A DNA stretch of 64,000 nucleotides, taken from Corynebacterium yonathiae (GTDB lineage Bacteria; Actinomycetota; Actinomycetes; Mycobacteriales; Mycobacteriaceae). The stretch is from NCBI RefSeq assembly GCF_027570195.1, contig NZ_JAKMUZ010000002.1, forward strand, positions 143,903 to 207,902. The letters run 5' to 3'. Shown piece after piece: positions 26,824 through 36,071 of the stretch. Both the position numbers and the translations under genes were made by a program. A model generated the notes under the pieces. It ran no database searches. It worked only from the letters and a program-made list of their open reading frames with translations, and was not told the DNA's origin. Numbering within the stretch: position 1 is the first letter of the stretch; each line of letters begins with the position of its first letter.

Positions 26824-27546
26824 GTGACACACTCTTCCTCGCCGCAATCCTTGCCGGACGCTAAGACTCTTGAGTCTGATGAGGCTCAGTCTGAACCGAC
26901 TTTGTTAGAACAGATGGGTGGCTTTTCCGGACTCGTTTCGGCCACCTTGCCGGTAATTGTGCTGATTCCTGTCAATAATTTCTTCGGGCTGGGGCCAGCC
27001 TTGGCAGCTGCGCTAGGCGTGGCCGTCATCATCGCTATCTGGCGGGTGGTCCGTAAAGAGACCCTGCAGCCGGCCATATCGGGTCTACTGGGAGTGGCTC
27101 TGTGTGCAGCCATTGCTTGGTTTACCGGTGATGCAAAGGGCTATTTCTTGTACGGCATCTGGATGTCGTTGGCGCTGTGCATTGCCGCGGTATTATCAAT
27201 CCTTTTCCGGTGGCCTGCAGTGGGCGTTATCTGGAAGGGGATTAACGGCGAGGAAATGCTGTGGCAAAAGATCCCACAGGCGCGCCGGGCTTATGCCATA
27301 GCTACCGGCGGATGGGCGGTAATTTTTCTCGCTCGCTTTGTAGTTCAGCGCGCCATCTATGATGCCGATGCAACCACAGCTTTGGGCGTGACCAGGATCT
27401 TGATGGGGTGGCCATTGACCCTTCTGATCACTGCGCTCACCGTGTGGATGGTGCGCCGCGCGGATGCTGCCGTTGAAGCGGCCACGCCAGCAAGAGAGGG
27501 TACCCACGCAGAACCACAACAGGAGTCTGAGGCAGAAAATGACTGA
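26824..27546 (+). CDS. DUF3159 integral membrane protein
   Basis: This 240-residue protein has about six transmembrane helices: 38-55, 58-75, 84-98, 105-125, 160-180 and 195-215. It is recognised as DUF3159, an actinobacterial family seen next to DUF3710 and dut. It may be a transporter or membrane enzyme but no catalytic residues are evident. The start codon is a GTG at 26824 with weak Shine-Dalgarno. Its final codons overlap the ATG of the following RNA methyltransferase gene by 8 bp, implying translational coupling. Confidence 0.82.
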   Translation: MTHSSSPQSLPDAKTLESDEAQSEPTLLEQMGGFSGLVSATLPVIVLIPVNNFFGLGPALAAALGVAVIIAIWRVVRKETLQPAISGLLGVALCAAIAWFTGDAKGYFLYGIWMSLALCIAAVLSILFRWPAVGVIWKGINGEEMLWQKIPQARRAYAIATGGWAVIFLARFVVQRAIYDADATTALGVTRILMGWPLTLLITALTVWMVRRADAAVEAATPAREGTHAEPQQESEAEND

Positions 27547-28762
27547 ATCTACGATTAGTCGTGGCGATATTCTTGAGGTCACCATCGACCGCATGGCGCA
27601 CGGTGGCGAAGGCATCGGCCAGGCCCCCGATGGGCGCGTAGTTTTCGTTCCGCGCGCATTTCCAGGCGATGTCGTTAAGGCTACGGCTGGCCGCGTAAAA
27701 AAGTCGTTTATTAAGGCGGACCTAGAAGGCGTAATTGCCCCGGGACCTGTGCGCGTACCATCATCGTGCCCAGCTGCCGCACAAGGAGCAGGTTGCTGCG
27801 ATTTTGCAGAGCTAGATCCAGCCGCCGAAACCGGCATCAAGGCAGCGATCTTATCGGAGCAATTGCGCCGCACAGGTGTAGTAACCGGTGAGGGGCTGGA
27901 AATTGAACAAAACACCCTTGAACCGGTGAGGGGATGGCGCACTCGGGTGCGGTGGGGCGTCGACCAGCAAGGGCGAGCTGGAACCCGTGAGCGTCGCTCA
28001 AATGAGCTCATAACAGGGGCCGCCTGCACGCAGCTAGCACCGGGGTTGGCTGAAGGCCTTGTCGGAGAAGGTGCTCGTCGCTTTACCCCAGGCGCAGAGG
28101 TCATTGCCGTTTTCGATGGTGAGGGAAATCGCCACGTAGTAGAAACCCGCAAAGCCCCGCGCGGTCGCCGCGTGGAAACTATCCGCGAGGTGGTTGAAGG
28201 AAACGGCAAGGTGCAAGAATACGTAGGCGGGCGGGAGTTTAGGTTTCCCGCCACCGCCTTTTGGCAGGCGCATAGGAACGCGCCGGCGGTGTATACCCAG
28301 CTGGTAGCGGACTGGCTCGGCGGCCGCGACTACCAGGAGCACACAGCTTGGGATCTCTACGGTGGCGTGGGCCTTTTTGTTCCGGCACTGGCCACTGCGG
28401 TGCATGGCAAGGTCATTTCCGTGGATTATTCGCCAGCAGCAACCGCGGGAGAGCAGCCGGGCCTTGCGGAATTTGATGTGGAAGTAAAGTCCGCGAAGGT
28501 GGAGCAAGTCGCTGAGCAACTTCCTAAGCCTGGCGCTGTAGTCCTAGATCCCCCACGCACTGGCGCGGGAGAGGACGTGATCCGCTCCGTGGCTGCTGCC
28601 GCACCCCAGGCAGTCATTCACGTGGGATGTGACCCTGCCACCTTCGCCCGCGATTTGGGATACTGGGATCGGTTCGGATACGAAATCGAAAAGATGGCGC
28701 TAATCAACGCATTTCCCGGAACACACCATTTCGAAACGATTGCGCTCATTACGCCCGCCTAG
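27539..28762 (+). CDS. Class I SAM-dependent RNA methyltransferase (TrmA/RumA family)
   Basis: This 407-residue enzyme has an N-terminal TRAM domain (GDILEVTIDRMAHGGEGIGQAP, about 8-30), a SAM motif DLYGGVGLF (about 278-286), the DPPR motif (VVLDPPRTGAGEDV, about 337-350) and the catalytic Cys motif HVGCDPATFARDLGYW. This fits C5-uridine methyltransferases of tRNA or 23S rRNA. The Fe-S cysteine cluster of RumA is partly represented by SSCPAA and GCCDF. The ATG at 27539 overlaps the DUF3159 end; the longer frame begins at 27464. Whether the target is U54 of tRNA or a 23S uridine is open. Confidence 0.88.
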   Translation: MTESTISRGDILEVTIDRMAHGGEGIGQAPDGRVVFVPRAFPGDVVKATAGRVKKSFIKADLEGVIAPGPVRVPSSCPAAAQGAGCCDFAELDPAAETGIKAAILSEQLRRTGVVTGEGLEIEQNTLEPVRGWRTRVRWGVDQQGRAGTRERRSNELITGAACTQLAPGLAEGLVGEGARRFTPGAEVIAVFDGEGNRHVVETRKAPRGRRVETIREVVEGNGKVQEYVGGREFRFPATAFWQAHRNAPAVYTQLVADWLGGRDYQEHTAWDLYGGVGLFVPALATAVHGKVISVDYSPAATAGEQPGLAEFDVEVKSAKVEQVAEQLPKPGAVVLDPPRTGAGEDVIRSVAAAAPQAVIHVGCDPATFARDLGYWDRFGYEIEKMALINAFPGTHHFETIALITPA

Positions 28763-28899
28763 TGTGCCGCATGGGCGCCCGGCTGTAGCTGGGGGCGAAG
28801 CCGCGCTGTCCCAGAACTACGACCGATATAATAATTACCAACCGGCGCGGGTACGGTAGAAAAGAAGAACTAAGCACAGAAGGAGTTGAAGGCCGCTCC

Positions 28900-30825
28900 A
28901 TGACTATCTTGGATACCATTAACTCGCCGCAGAACCTCAAGGCACTGTCTGCAGACAAGCTTGAGGAGCTTGCGGCAGAGATTCGGCAGCGCCTCATTGA
29001 AAAAGTGTCCGTCACGGGCGGACATTTGGGGCCCAATTTGGGAGTGGTGGAGCTAACCATCGCGTTGCATCGCGTATTTGATTCTCCGCGCGAGCCCATC
29101 ATTTTTGACACCTCGCACCAGTCCTACGTGCATAAGATGCTGACTGGCCGCACGGATCAGTTCGATACGTTGCGGCAAAAGGACGGCCTTTCCGGCTATA
29201 CGGACCGCGGCGAGTCCGAGCATGACTGGACCGAATCCTCCCACGCTTCGGCGTCGCTGTCGACGGTGGACGGCTTGTCTAAGGCTTTAAAGATTCGCGG
29301 CGATGGTCACCGCAATGTCATTGGTGTGGTCGGCGATGGTGCTCTCACCGGCGGCATGTGCTGGGAAGCGCTGAATAATATTTCCGAGGACAAGGACCGC
29401 AATGCGGTCATCGTAGTCAACGACAACGGTCGCAGTTATTCGCCCACCATCGGAGGTATCTCTGAAAATCTCGGTCGCATCCGCTCACAGCATGGCTACG
29501 ACGAGCTGATGGAGCAGGGCAAGCGCCGCCTGAAGCAAATGGGTTGGGTCGGTGAGCGAGCCTTTGATGCTCTCCATGCTATGAAGGAGGGAGTCAAGTC
29601 CACGGTCTTGCCCACCGAGATGTTCCCGGAACTGGGCATGAAATATATCGGACCCATCAACGGTCATGATATCGATAGCTTGGTCCACGCCCTGACTTAT
29701 GCCCGCGATTATGAGGGGCCCATCATCGTGCATGTGGTTACTGAGAAGGGACACGGCTTTGCCCCGGCCGTCAATGAGCCAAAGGATCAGATGCACTCCA
29801 CCGGTGCTATCGATCCGGTCACCGGTGTGGCTAAGGGCACCAAGCAGCCTGGCTGGACGGCGGCCTTTTCGGAAGAGCTTTTGGCCGCTGCCGAAAAGCG
29901 CGAAGATATTGTAGCCATTACCGCTGCTATGGCAGGTCCTACTGGGCTTTCGCCGTTCCAAGAGCGCTTCCCAGAGCGTTTCTTTGATGTAGGCATCGCT
30001 GAGCAGCACGCCATGACCTCTGCTTCTGGTTTGGCGCTTGGAGGCATGCATCCCGTCGTGGCAGTGTATTCCACCTTTTTAAATCGCGCCGTGGATCAGG
30101 TCATTATGGATATTGCGCTGCTGAAGCTGCCAGTAACCATCGTGCTCGACCGATCCGGGGTTACCGGTTCCGATGGAGCATCGCACAACGGCGTGTGGGA
30201 TATGGCTCTCATGAGCATCGTACCGGGCATGCATATTGCTGCCCCGCGCGATGGTGCGCGCCTGCGCGAGCTCTTCCGCGAGTCACTAGAGATCGACTCC
30301 GGCCCGTCTGTAGTCCGTTTCCCCAAGGGTAATCTGCTACCGGATATGGAAGCAGTGGATACCTTGGGCGATGGCGTAGACATCCTCCACTACGGCGAGG
30401 CCGATGCTGGTGAGGACACCCCTGAGGTGCTTATTATCTCCATCGGTGCGATGTCCGCACGCAGCATCGAGGCAGCAAAGCTGCTGGGAGAGCAGGGTAT
30501 TAACGTCACCGTTATCGACCCGCGCTGGGTTGCACCGGTAGCAAGTTCCGTTGTGGCCCTCGCCGCCGACCACGATCTGGTGGTTACGGCAGAAGATGGC
30601 TTGATTCGCGGCGGCATTGGCTCCATGATTTCGGAGGCCCTCGGTGCAGCTGAAGTAGATACGCCCGTGCGCCGGCTCGGCGTACCGGGGTACTTCCCCA
30701 AGCACGGTTCCCGTGGCGAGGTGCTGGAGGAGTTCGGTCTGACTCCGGAGCTCATGGCGGCGTCGATTAGCGAGTGGCTGGAAAACCTCACCGCAGATGC
30801 CAATGCGCTAGGAGAAGAAAACTAA
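28900..30825 (+). CDS. dxs: 1-deoxy-D-xylulose-5-phosphate synthase
   Basis: This 641-residue thiamine diphosphate enzyme makes DXP from pyruvate and glyceraldehyde 3-phosphate, the first step of the MEP isoprenoid pathway needed for menaquinone, decaprenyl phosphate and carotenoids. Visible motifs are [13 protein letters not shown] (about 38-50), the ThDP site [16 protein letters not shown] (about 148-163) and the transketolase pyrimidine domain ([16 protein letters not shown]). AGAAGGAG precedes the ATG. It is about 137 bp after the RNA methyltransferase. It converges with the RNase D-like gene without a clear terminator. Confidence 0.97.
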   Translation: MTILDTINSPQNLKALSADKLEELAAEIRQRLIEKVSVTGGHLGPNLGVVELTIALHRVFDSPREPIIFDTSHQSYVHKMLTGRTDQFDTLRQKDGLSGYTDRGESEHDWTESSHASASLSTVDGLSKALKIRGDGHRNVIGVVGDGALTGGMCWEALNNISEDKDRNAVIVVNDNGRSYSPTIGGISENLGRIRSQHGYDELMEQGKRRLKQMGWVGERAFDALHAMKEGVKSTVLPTEMFPELGMKYIGPINGHDIDSLVHALTYARDYEGPIIVHVVTEKGHGFAPAVNEPKDQMHSTGAIDPVTGVAKGTKQPGWTAAFSEELLAAAEKREDIVAITAAMAGPTGLSPFQERFPERFFDVGIAEQHAMTSASGLALGGMHPVVAVYSTFLNRAVDQVIMDIALLKLPVTIVLDRSGVTGSDGASHNGVWDMALMSIVPGMHIAAPRDGARLRELFRESLEIDSGPSVVRFPKGNLLPDMEAVDTLGDGVDILHYGEADAGEDTPEVLIISIGAMSARSIEAAKLLGEQGINVTVIDPRWVAPVASSVVALAADHDLVVTAEDGLIRGGIGSMISEALGAAEVDTPVRRLGVPGYFPKHGSRGEVLEEFGLTPELMAASISEWLENLTADANALGEEN

Positions 30826-30846
30826 ACCTAGCGGGGATAAGCAGTG

Positions 30847-32091
30847 TTAGAAAAGTCCGTCTACGATGCGTGGGGTGGTCATTTCTATTTGCCATTCGCG
30901 CGAGCCTTCTGCCCGTAAGAAGGTGGCGACGTCGTCTGGCTGGCGGATGGTGCCGGCAACAGAATCAGGCCCGCGGTGGCGCTTATTGGCTTGCATGCCC
31001 ACCTTCGCCCACACTGCGGCACGGAGGGCGGCCGGGCGGATAAGAAGCTCGGAAGGCATACCTAAATCAGTGGCGAGATCCGCGATGTCCGCGCGAATGG
31101 TCTGGTATATCTCCCACAGGTCTGGGTAGTCCTTTGCCCAGATGGTTTTGGAGGGAACTGGTTGCGGAGCGCGGTGGATACGAGGCCGCTGCTGCGGGGG
31201 AACAGCGCGTGCTTGATTAAGTACCGCCATCCAGCGGGCGGTAGCTCCCCTTTGTCGGCGCGGAAACCCCTTGATGCGGGCAAGTTCGCCGCCGGTGGTG
31301 GGAAGGGCGCGCGCAATTTCTACCAGCGTCTTATTTGCTAGTACTCGGCCGGGTGCAGTATCGGTGCGCCGTGCGATAGCGTCACGCTTGAGCCACAGTG
31401 CCCGAGCGGCGGCGAGCTGGCTGCCGCTGCGGAGGCTGGAAGTTCCTTTCAGATCCCGCCATGTTTGCGGTTGGGGAGCAGTGTCACCGGCATGTTCTTG
31501 GACTATGGCGGAAAACTCTTCCAGTGCCCAGTCCATTTTGTCTTGTTCGGCCAAGATATCGCGCAGAGATTCGGCCAGCTCGAGAAGCAGCTCTACATCT
31601 AGTGCGGCATACGCCTTGAGCTCCTCGCTAAGCTGCGGGGTTGACCAATCAGCGTCGCCGTAGCCCTTTTCCAATTCGACGTCGAAAAGCTCCGCGACCA
31701 TAGTGGCCAGATTGGGGCGTTCAAAGCCAGCGAGCCGCGCCGCTAGCTCGGTATCAAAGACGGAGGCAGGGAATAGTCCGAGCCACCCGAGGCAAGGCAA
31801 ATCCGAATGAGCGGCATGAATTATCCATTCCGTCCCGTTGAGCACTGGGGCAAGGGCGGATGTGAGCTCTTCCCGGTGGCCTTCCGGGGCAAAGAGCATT
31901 GTGCCCGCGCCGCGCCGGCGAATCTGCACCACGAAGGCGCGGTCATCGTAGCGATAACCGGAGGCGCGTTCAGTGTCAATAGCAAACGGGCCCGTACCTG
32001 CGGCTAGGCGGGCCGCGGCAGCGGTGAATTCCTCCGGGGTGGCAAGGGTTGGTGGAATGCCCTCTAGCGGCCGGCTGCGCAATTCTGGCAT
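30847..32091 (-). CDS. RNase D-like 3'-5' exonuclease with HRDC domain
   Basis: This 414-residue protein has a DEDDy exonuclease domain: ExoI AIDTERASGYRY, ExoII in IHAAHSDLPCL and ExoIII YAALDVELLLEL. A C-terminal HRDC-type helical domain follows (about 220-300). RNase D trims tRNA and other structured RNA 3' ends; the actinobacterial homologue is commonly annotated as ribonuclease D or HRDC protein. The ATG at 32091 begins one base after the DUF3000 stop and is better than the 32136 alternative, which overlaps that gene. The two genes form a tight operon. Confidence 0.88.
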   Translation of the reverse strand: MPELRSRPLEGIPPTLATPEEFTAAAARLAAGTGPFAIDTERASGYRYDDRAFVVQIRRRGAGTMLFAPEGHREELTSALAPVLNGTEWIIHAAHSDLPCLGWLGLFPASVFDTELAARLAGFERPNLATMVAELFDVELEKGYGDADWSTPQLSEELKAYAALDVELLLELAESLRDILAEQDKMDWALEEFSAIVQEHAGDTAPQPQTWRDLKGTSSLRSGSQLAAARALWLKRDAIARRTDTAPGRVLANKTLVEIARALPTTGGELARIKGFPRRQRGATARWMAVLNQARAVPPQQRPRIHRAPQPVPSKTIWAKDYPDLWEIYQTIRADIADLATDLGMPSELLIRPAALRAAVWAKVGMQANKRHRGPDSVAGTIRQPDDVATFLRAEGSREWQIEMTTPRIVDGLF

Positions 32092-32092
32092 T

Positions 32093-32743
32093 CTAGCGGC
32101 CGAGCTCGGTAACGCCTTCTGGGGGGAGGCCGGCAACGTTGGCTAATACCTTTGCAAAAGCCTGTACGTGTGGTGCCAGATCGAGTCCTTCGGCGGTCCA
32201 CGAAGCACGCATTTCGATTTGGTACGCGCGTGGTGGGCCGCCAATCTCGCCAAAACGCACGGACGCGGTGGAGGTGACGGTGCCGCCCAAGTTGGTGTGG
32301 CCAGCGCCTTCCTCTTCTAGGCCTTCATTGAGCCATTGCCAGGCCACATCGGGCAAGAGCGGATCGCCTGCTACGGCATCGTCCATATCGGCCTGAATAT
32401 AAGCCACCAAGCGCATAGCACCTTCCCAGGCTTCCTCAGCGCCCGGATCATGGAGCAAGATGAGGCGGCCAAAGGCATCGCCTTCTGTATCAGTGGGCAC
32501 GATGTCAGGGCTGTCTTCGCTTCCCACCTCAAGGCCGATCGCGTGGCTAAACGGCGCAAGCCGTTGCGGTGGGCGAATGGAGCCGAGGGTTATCTCGGGG
32601 CGCAGGTCGGCCGCGTGCATGGACTCCACTGCTTGGGTGAAAGCGGCGGGGGTGGCTGGCTCGTGGCTGTCCGCCTGCCCGTGCAAAGGGGTAGGGGTGG
32701 AAGCCTCGGCGCTGCGTGGGGTGGTCGATTCGGAATTGCTCAC
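32093..32743 (-). CDS. DUF3000 domain-containing protein
   Basis: This 216-residue soluble protein belongs to the actinobacterial DUF3000 family, with HEPATPAAFTQAVESMHAADLRPEITLGSI-type N-terminal helix and a beta-rich C-terminal part ending in GLPPEGVTELGR. Function is unknown. The GTG at 32743 is preferred: a TATAGC -10-like box (32753-32758, minus strand) is 9 nt upstream and there is no Shine-Dalgarno; a TTG at 32752 is the alternative. It is upstream of the RNase D-like gene in one transcript and divergent from hemQ, an arrangement also recalled from C. glutamicum. Confidence 0.85.
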   Translation of the reverse strand: MSNSESTTPRSAEASTPTPLHGQADSHEPATPAAFTQAVESMHAADLRPEITLGSIRPPQRLAPFSHAIGLEVGSEDSPDIVPTDTEGDAFGRLILLHDPGAEEAWEGAMRLVAYIQADMDDAVAGDPLLPDVAWQWLNEGLEEEGAGHTNLGGTVTSTASVRFGEIGGPPRAYQIEMRASWTAEGLDLAPHVQAFAKVLANVAGLPPEGVTELGR

Positions 32744-32827
32744 GACGTTCAAGCTATAGTTTCGCGGCCTCTAGCTGGGGGAGGCGCGCCGATGTGAGAG
32801 TGTGTCGCCCTCCCTGCGGTGGGAGAA

Positions 32828-32863
32828 GTGACAAGGTGTCATATCCAACTTATGATGGATATG
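32828..32863 (+). promoter_or_regulatory. hemQ promoter with flanking inverted repeat
   Basis: GTGACA (32828-32833), a 17-bp spacer and TATGAT (32851-32856) form a good SigA promoter (5/6 at both boxes). The inverted repeat CATATCC (32840-32846) and GGATATG (32857-32863) flanks the -10 box with a 10-bp spacer, so a dimeric regulator bound here would cover it. The start would be about 35 nt before the hemQ ATG. Confidence 0.65.
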
Positions 32864-32899
32864 TTCGTTTACTCAGAGGCTTCTGCAAAGGAGAACGCA

Positions 32900-33601
32900 A
32901 TGGCGAAGCTTGACTACAAGGAACTCAACGCAGTTCAGCAATATTCCCAGCACGCAGTCTTCAAGGTGATTCCGGGCGCACTCGGCACCGAGCGAGCGGA
33001 GATCATTGCCCAAGCGCAACAGTTCTTCGCCGACGTCGAGAAGGCAGGCAAAGTAACGGTGCGCGGCATCTATGACCTCACGGCTATGCGTGATTCTGCT
33101 GACTTCATGATTTGGTGGCACGCTGAGGAATTCTCTGATTTACAAAAGGTCTTTGGGGATTTCCGCCGCGAGACTGTCCTTGGCCAGGTCAGCGAAGTGA
33201 CCTGGGTAGGCAACTCCTTGCACCGTCCGGCAGAGTTTAATAAGTCGCACCTGCCGTCGTTTATCATGGGTGAGGAGCCTAAGGAGTGGATTTCGGTGTA
33301 TCCCTTCGTTCGCTCTTATGACTGGTACACGATGGATGATGAAAAGCGCCGCCGTATTCTGATGGAGCATGGCATGCAGGCGCGCGACTATCCTGATGTG
33401 CGCGCGAATACCGTCCCAGCTTTCGCATTGGGCGACTATGAGTGGATCTTGGCTTTCGAGGCGGATGAGCTCCACCGCATCGTCGATCTGATGTATCTGA
33501 TGCGCTACACCGAAGCTCGCCACCACGTGCGCGAGGAGATTCCCTTCCACACTGGCCGCCGCGTGAAGGACGTAGCAGAACTCATTGCAGTACTGCCCTA
33601 A
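32900..33601 (+). CDS. hemQ: Coproheme decarboxylase HemQ (ChdC)
   Basis: This 233-residue member of the chlorite dismutase-like family catalyses the last step of the coproporphyrin-dependent haem pathway of actinobacteria, decarboxylating coproheme to haem b. The proximal haem His lies in [10 protein letters not shown] (about 157) and the substrate-binding signature [19 protein letters not shown] near 205-225. The active-site region SYDWYTMD is also present. The ATG at 32900 has AAAGGAG upstream; the open frame begins at 32819 but that part carries the promoter. It is divergent from DUF3000 and followed by two strong hairpins. Confidence 0.95.
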   Translation: MAKLDYKELNAVQQYSQHAVFKVIPGALGTERAEIIAQAQQFFADVEKAGKVTVRGIYDLTAMRDSADFMIWWHAEEFSDLQKVFGDFRRETVLGQVSEVTWVGNSLHRPAEFNKSHLPSFIMGEEPKEWISVYPFVRSYDWYTMDDEKRRRILMEHGMQARDYPDVRANTVPAFALGDYEWILAFEADELHRIVDLMYLMRYTEARHHVREEIPFHTGRRVKDVAELIAVLP

Positions 33602-33607
33602 AGGGAG

Positions 33608-33638
33608 CGTCGCCTAGCAGAAGCACTGCTTGGCGACG
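33608..33638 (+). terminator. Long hairpin after hemQ
   Basis: Arms CGTCGCC-T-AGCAG (33608-33620) and CTGCT-T-GGCGACG (33626-33638) form a 12-bp stem with one T-T mismatch and a 5-nt loop, 7 bp after the hemQ stop. There is no U-tract. Confidence 0.7.
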
Positions 33639-33647
33639 TCCCAGGCT

Positions 33648-33695
33648 GCGCCCCGTCACTAGCCTCTTAGCTAGGCTGCCGACGAGGCGCTTTGT
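33648..33695. terminator. Terminator between hemQ and msrB
   Basis: Arms GCGCCCCGTC (33648-33657) and GACGAGGCGC (33681-33690), with one mismatch, enclose an internal AGCCT/AGGCT hairpin. TTTGTTG follows. It separates convergent hemQ and msrB. Confidence 0.75.
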
Positions 33696-33711
33696 TGTAT
33701 ATAGCCCTCCT

Positions 33712-34134
33712 TTAAGCTGTGTCTCCTTCTACCGGCTTTTCCTCCAAGTCTAGGCAGATGGAATTGATGCAATAGCGCAAGTCAGTAGGGGTATCGTAGC
33801 CCTCGCCCTCAAAGACGTGGCCTAGGTGCGATTCGCAGTTGGCGCACAAGACCTCCACGCGGCGCATGCCTAGCGAGTTATCTTCTCGCTCGATGATTTT
33901 GTCTCCTGCTAGCGGGGAGAAGAAGGACGGCCAGCCACAATGGGACTCAAACTTTTCCGTGGAACGGAAAAGCTCCGTCCCACACGCACGGCAAGAATAA
34001 ACGCCCTTTGTGGTCGTATTGGTGTACTCGCCTACATGGGGCGGCTCCGTACCTGCCTCACGCAGAACATAGTATTCCTCGGGGCTTAAGCGCTGGCGCC
34101 ATTCGGTATCAGCAATGAGCTTGAAATCGGTCAT
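33712..34134 (-). CDS. msrB: Peptide methionine (R)-sulfoxide reductase MsrB
   Basis: This 140-residue enzyme reduces methionine-R-sulfoxide in proteins. The zinc-binding CRACG and CANCESHLGHVF motifs and the catalytic Cys in RYCINSICLDL (about 123) are present, as in other MsrB proteins. A GGWPSF motif lies in between. It is the last gene of a minus-strand run: ydcZ-like, RibD-like, GT-C, msrB, with 9 bp between the GT-C stop and this ATG. The start ATG at 34134 overlaps no other gene. Confidence 0.95.
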   Translation of the reverse strand: MTDFKLIADTEWRQRLSPEEYYVLREAGTEPPHVGEYTNTTTKGVYSCRACGTELFRSTEKFESHCGWPSFFSPLAGDKIIEREDNSLGMRRVEVLCANCESHLGHVFEGEGYDTPTDLRYCINSICLDLEEKPVEGDTA

Positions 34135-34143
34135 GGGCCGAGT

Positions 34144-35295
34144 CTAAACCGCTCTGCGCGCGGCACGCCACCAGCCAGCGACCGTAGCGAAAATTGCGAC
34201 GATAAGCAGCGCCCATCCTGCCGTGGCCGTGAAAAAATTCATCCAACGCCCAGCATCCGGGTGCGCTGTAGACGCCCACGAGACCGGAGCCAAAAAGAGA
34301 AATGCCGCCAACCACGCTCCCGCGGAATGAAACACCGAGCGCGGGAGAACAACGGTAAACATCAGCGGGAAGAGCCACATGGAATAGTACTGCTGGCCCA
34401 AGGAAGATAGGAAGAAGATTCCCACCATGATTGACCCGCTCGTCGTCAGCGCCCACAAGGTCGAGTCGGAGTTGCGCCAGCGTAAAAGCCCGAGAATCGC
34501 TGCAGCCGTAAGGGCGGCAAAAATCAACCACACGGCCCAATACAACCCAGTACTAAAGTCGACGTAGGCGTGGAAACCTGCCCAGGAAGAGTTGGCATAG
34601 TCACGAGTTTCCGAAAGATAGGGCAGGAGTTTTTCTAAAAAGCCGCTCGCGCCCGGCACTACCGGCCACGCCAGTAGGTTGAGAATCACCGGAACCCCGA
34701 TGCCGCCGGCGAGGCTGCGCCACTGGATCTTTACTAAGGGCAGGAAGAGCAATGGCGCAAATTGCGGCTTAATCACGATGGCCAGGCCAATGACCACGCC
34801 TGCCACCCAGCCCAGCCAAGGGGTGTGCTCGGCCCGCAAGAAGGCCCACAAGAACACAGCCATGCACAGCAAAAGAATGCCGTTAATATTGGTAAAAGCG
34901 AGTGTGTTGGTCACCGACTCCGTGACAAACGCCAATGCAATAGATACTGGCCAAATGGGGGAAGTAAGCTTGCGGTCCACTATAAGGGTAAGCACCGCCA
35001 GTGCCGCGACGATCGCGGCTGCATTTGCCACGATGAATAGTCCTCGCGCGAAGGAGAAGTCTAGATGCCCTAATGGCGCAAGCAGCAGCGTGGCACCCGG
35101 GGTGTACAGATATAGCGGGTCCACGTGGTTATAGGCCTGCTCGTAGACCGGCTGGCCGCTAGACATGCGCGCCACTGCGTTATACACGGTGGTGAAATCA
35201 TCCGTTGGCGTGCCGTTGCGCGCAATGATGAATACGCGATGTACAACAAGCAGGATGGCCACGGGCCAGGCGGCGGCATTGATTCGGGAATTCAC
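34144..35295 (-). CDS. GT-C type glycosyltransferase (GT87/DUF2029-like)
   Basis: This 383-residue polytopic protein has about ten hydrophobic helices. The conserved acidic pair after the first helix (GTPTDDFTTVYNA, about residues 28-40) and the motif YLYTPGATLLLAPLG match GT87 (DUF2029) polyprenyl-phosphate-mannose-dependent transferases that build PIM, lipomannan or arabinan. The particular linkage made cannot be told from the sequence. It lies between a RibD-like reductase (6 bp gap) and msrB, an odd functional mix likely reflecting a long transcript. A second protein of the family is encoded at 46807-48165. Confidence 0.82.
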   Translation of the reverse strand: MNSRINAAAWPVAILLVVHRVFIIARNGTPTDDFTTVYNAVARMSSGQPVYEQAYNHVDPLYLYTPGATLLLAPLGHLDFSFARGLFIVANAAAIVAALAVLTLIVDRKLTSPIWPVSIALAFVTESVTNTLAFTNINGILLLCMAVFLWAFLRAEHTPWLGWVAGVVIGLAIVIKPQFAPLLFLPLVKIQWRSLAGGIGVPVILNLLAWPVVPGASGFLEKLLPYLSETRDYANSSWAGFHAYVDFSTGLYWAVWLIFAALTAAAILGLLRWRNSDSTLWALTTSGSIMVGIFFLSSLGQQYYSMWLFPLMFTVVLPRSVFHSAGAWLAAFLFLAPVSWASTAHPDAGRWMNFFTATAGWALLIVAIFATVAGWWRAARRAV

Positions 35296-35301
35296 GGCCC
35301 C

Positions 35302-36000
35302 TTAGTCTACGTCCTTGTGGTCGCGGGAATACCGCAGAAACACCGTGCCATCCGTATCGGCTGCGACATTGTCCAGCTGCATGCGGCGGTGGGAATGCTC
35401 GCCCTTAAAAGTAGCCATGGGAGTTTCGACGCCGGTAGACAGATGAGGATCCAGGGTCAAATACATCTGGTCAATCGCATCGGCGTCCACTAATTGCCCA
35501 ATCATTCCTGGACCGCCTTCACATAGCACGCGCTTAAACCCGCGGTCCTTCAAGACGGATAGGTAGTCCCGCACGCCTCCCTCACCGGCATCGCAGACCT
35601 CCGCCCCCGTGCTTTGAATAGCCTCGAGTCGGGTAACGATGTCTTCATCCTCCCAGCTGCTGTGTGGGACCAAGATGATAGGTGGGGTAGTGAAGTCGTT
35701 AAAGAAGTCCGAATCGATATCGAAATCTAGGCTGCGGGATGGAACGGCGATAGGAGCTGGGCGCGAGCCATCGGTGCTAGGCACAACGCCCGAGTAGTCT
35801 TCTGCACGCACCGTTTGCGCGCCCACCAACACCACGTCTGCCCACTCCCGCAGAGCTGCAAAAAGCTGTCCATCGGTGTCATTTCCCATGTCTTCTGAAA
35901 CATGATTCATCGTCGCTGAGCCAGTCAATGTGCTGACCATATTCGTGCGGACGGTGAATGCGTCGTCGGAATCAGACCCCAAAAGCGATGAGATATCCAT
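35302..36000 (-). CDS. Pyrimidine reductase family protein (RibD C-terminal-like)
   Basis: This 232-residue protein is a stand-alone RibD_C or dihydrofolate-reductase-fold domain, without the deaminase part. It has LREWADVVLVGAQTVRAEDYSGV (about 64-86, NADPH site) and CEGGPGMIGQLVDADAIDQMYL (about 160-180). It may reduce a pyrimidine such as the riboflavin intermediate, though the true substrate in actinobacteria is not known. The ATG at 36000 is chosen; the open frame reaches 36063. A TACACT box ends 8 nt upstream, so a leaderless start is likely. It is downstream of the YdcZ-type transporter. Confidence 0.82.
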   Translation of the reverse strand: MDISSLLGSDSDDAFTVRTNMVSTLTGSATMNHVSEDMGNDTDGQLFAALREWADVVLVGAQTVRAEDYSGVVPSTDGSRPAPIAVPSRSLDFDIDSDFFNDFTTPPIILVPHSSWEDEDIVTRLEAIQSTGAEVCDAGEGGVRDYLSVLKDRGFKRVLCEGGPGMIGQLVDADAIDQMYLTLDPHLSTGVETPMATFKGEHSHRRMQLDNVAADTDGTVFLRYSRDHKDVD

Positions 36001-36071
36001 GCCACCACAGTGTAGCCAAGCCACTAGATCCCCGGCATGGTAAAGAGTTGGCCACAGCCGCAACAGAGGGG

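Noticed and set aside
27196..28254. Minus-strand open frame of 352 codons opposite DUF3159 and the RNA methyltransferase
   Set aside because: The Ser/Arg/Pro-rich product is typical of antisense frames and overlaps two well-supported genes.
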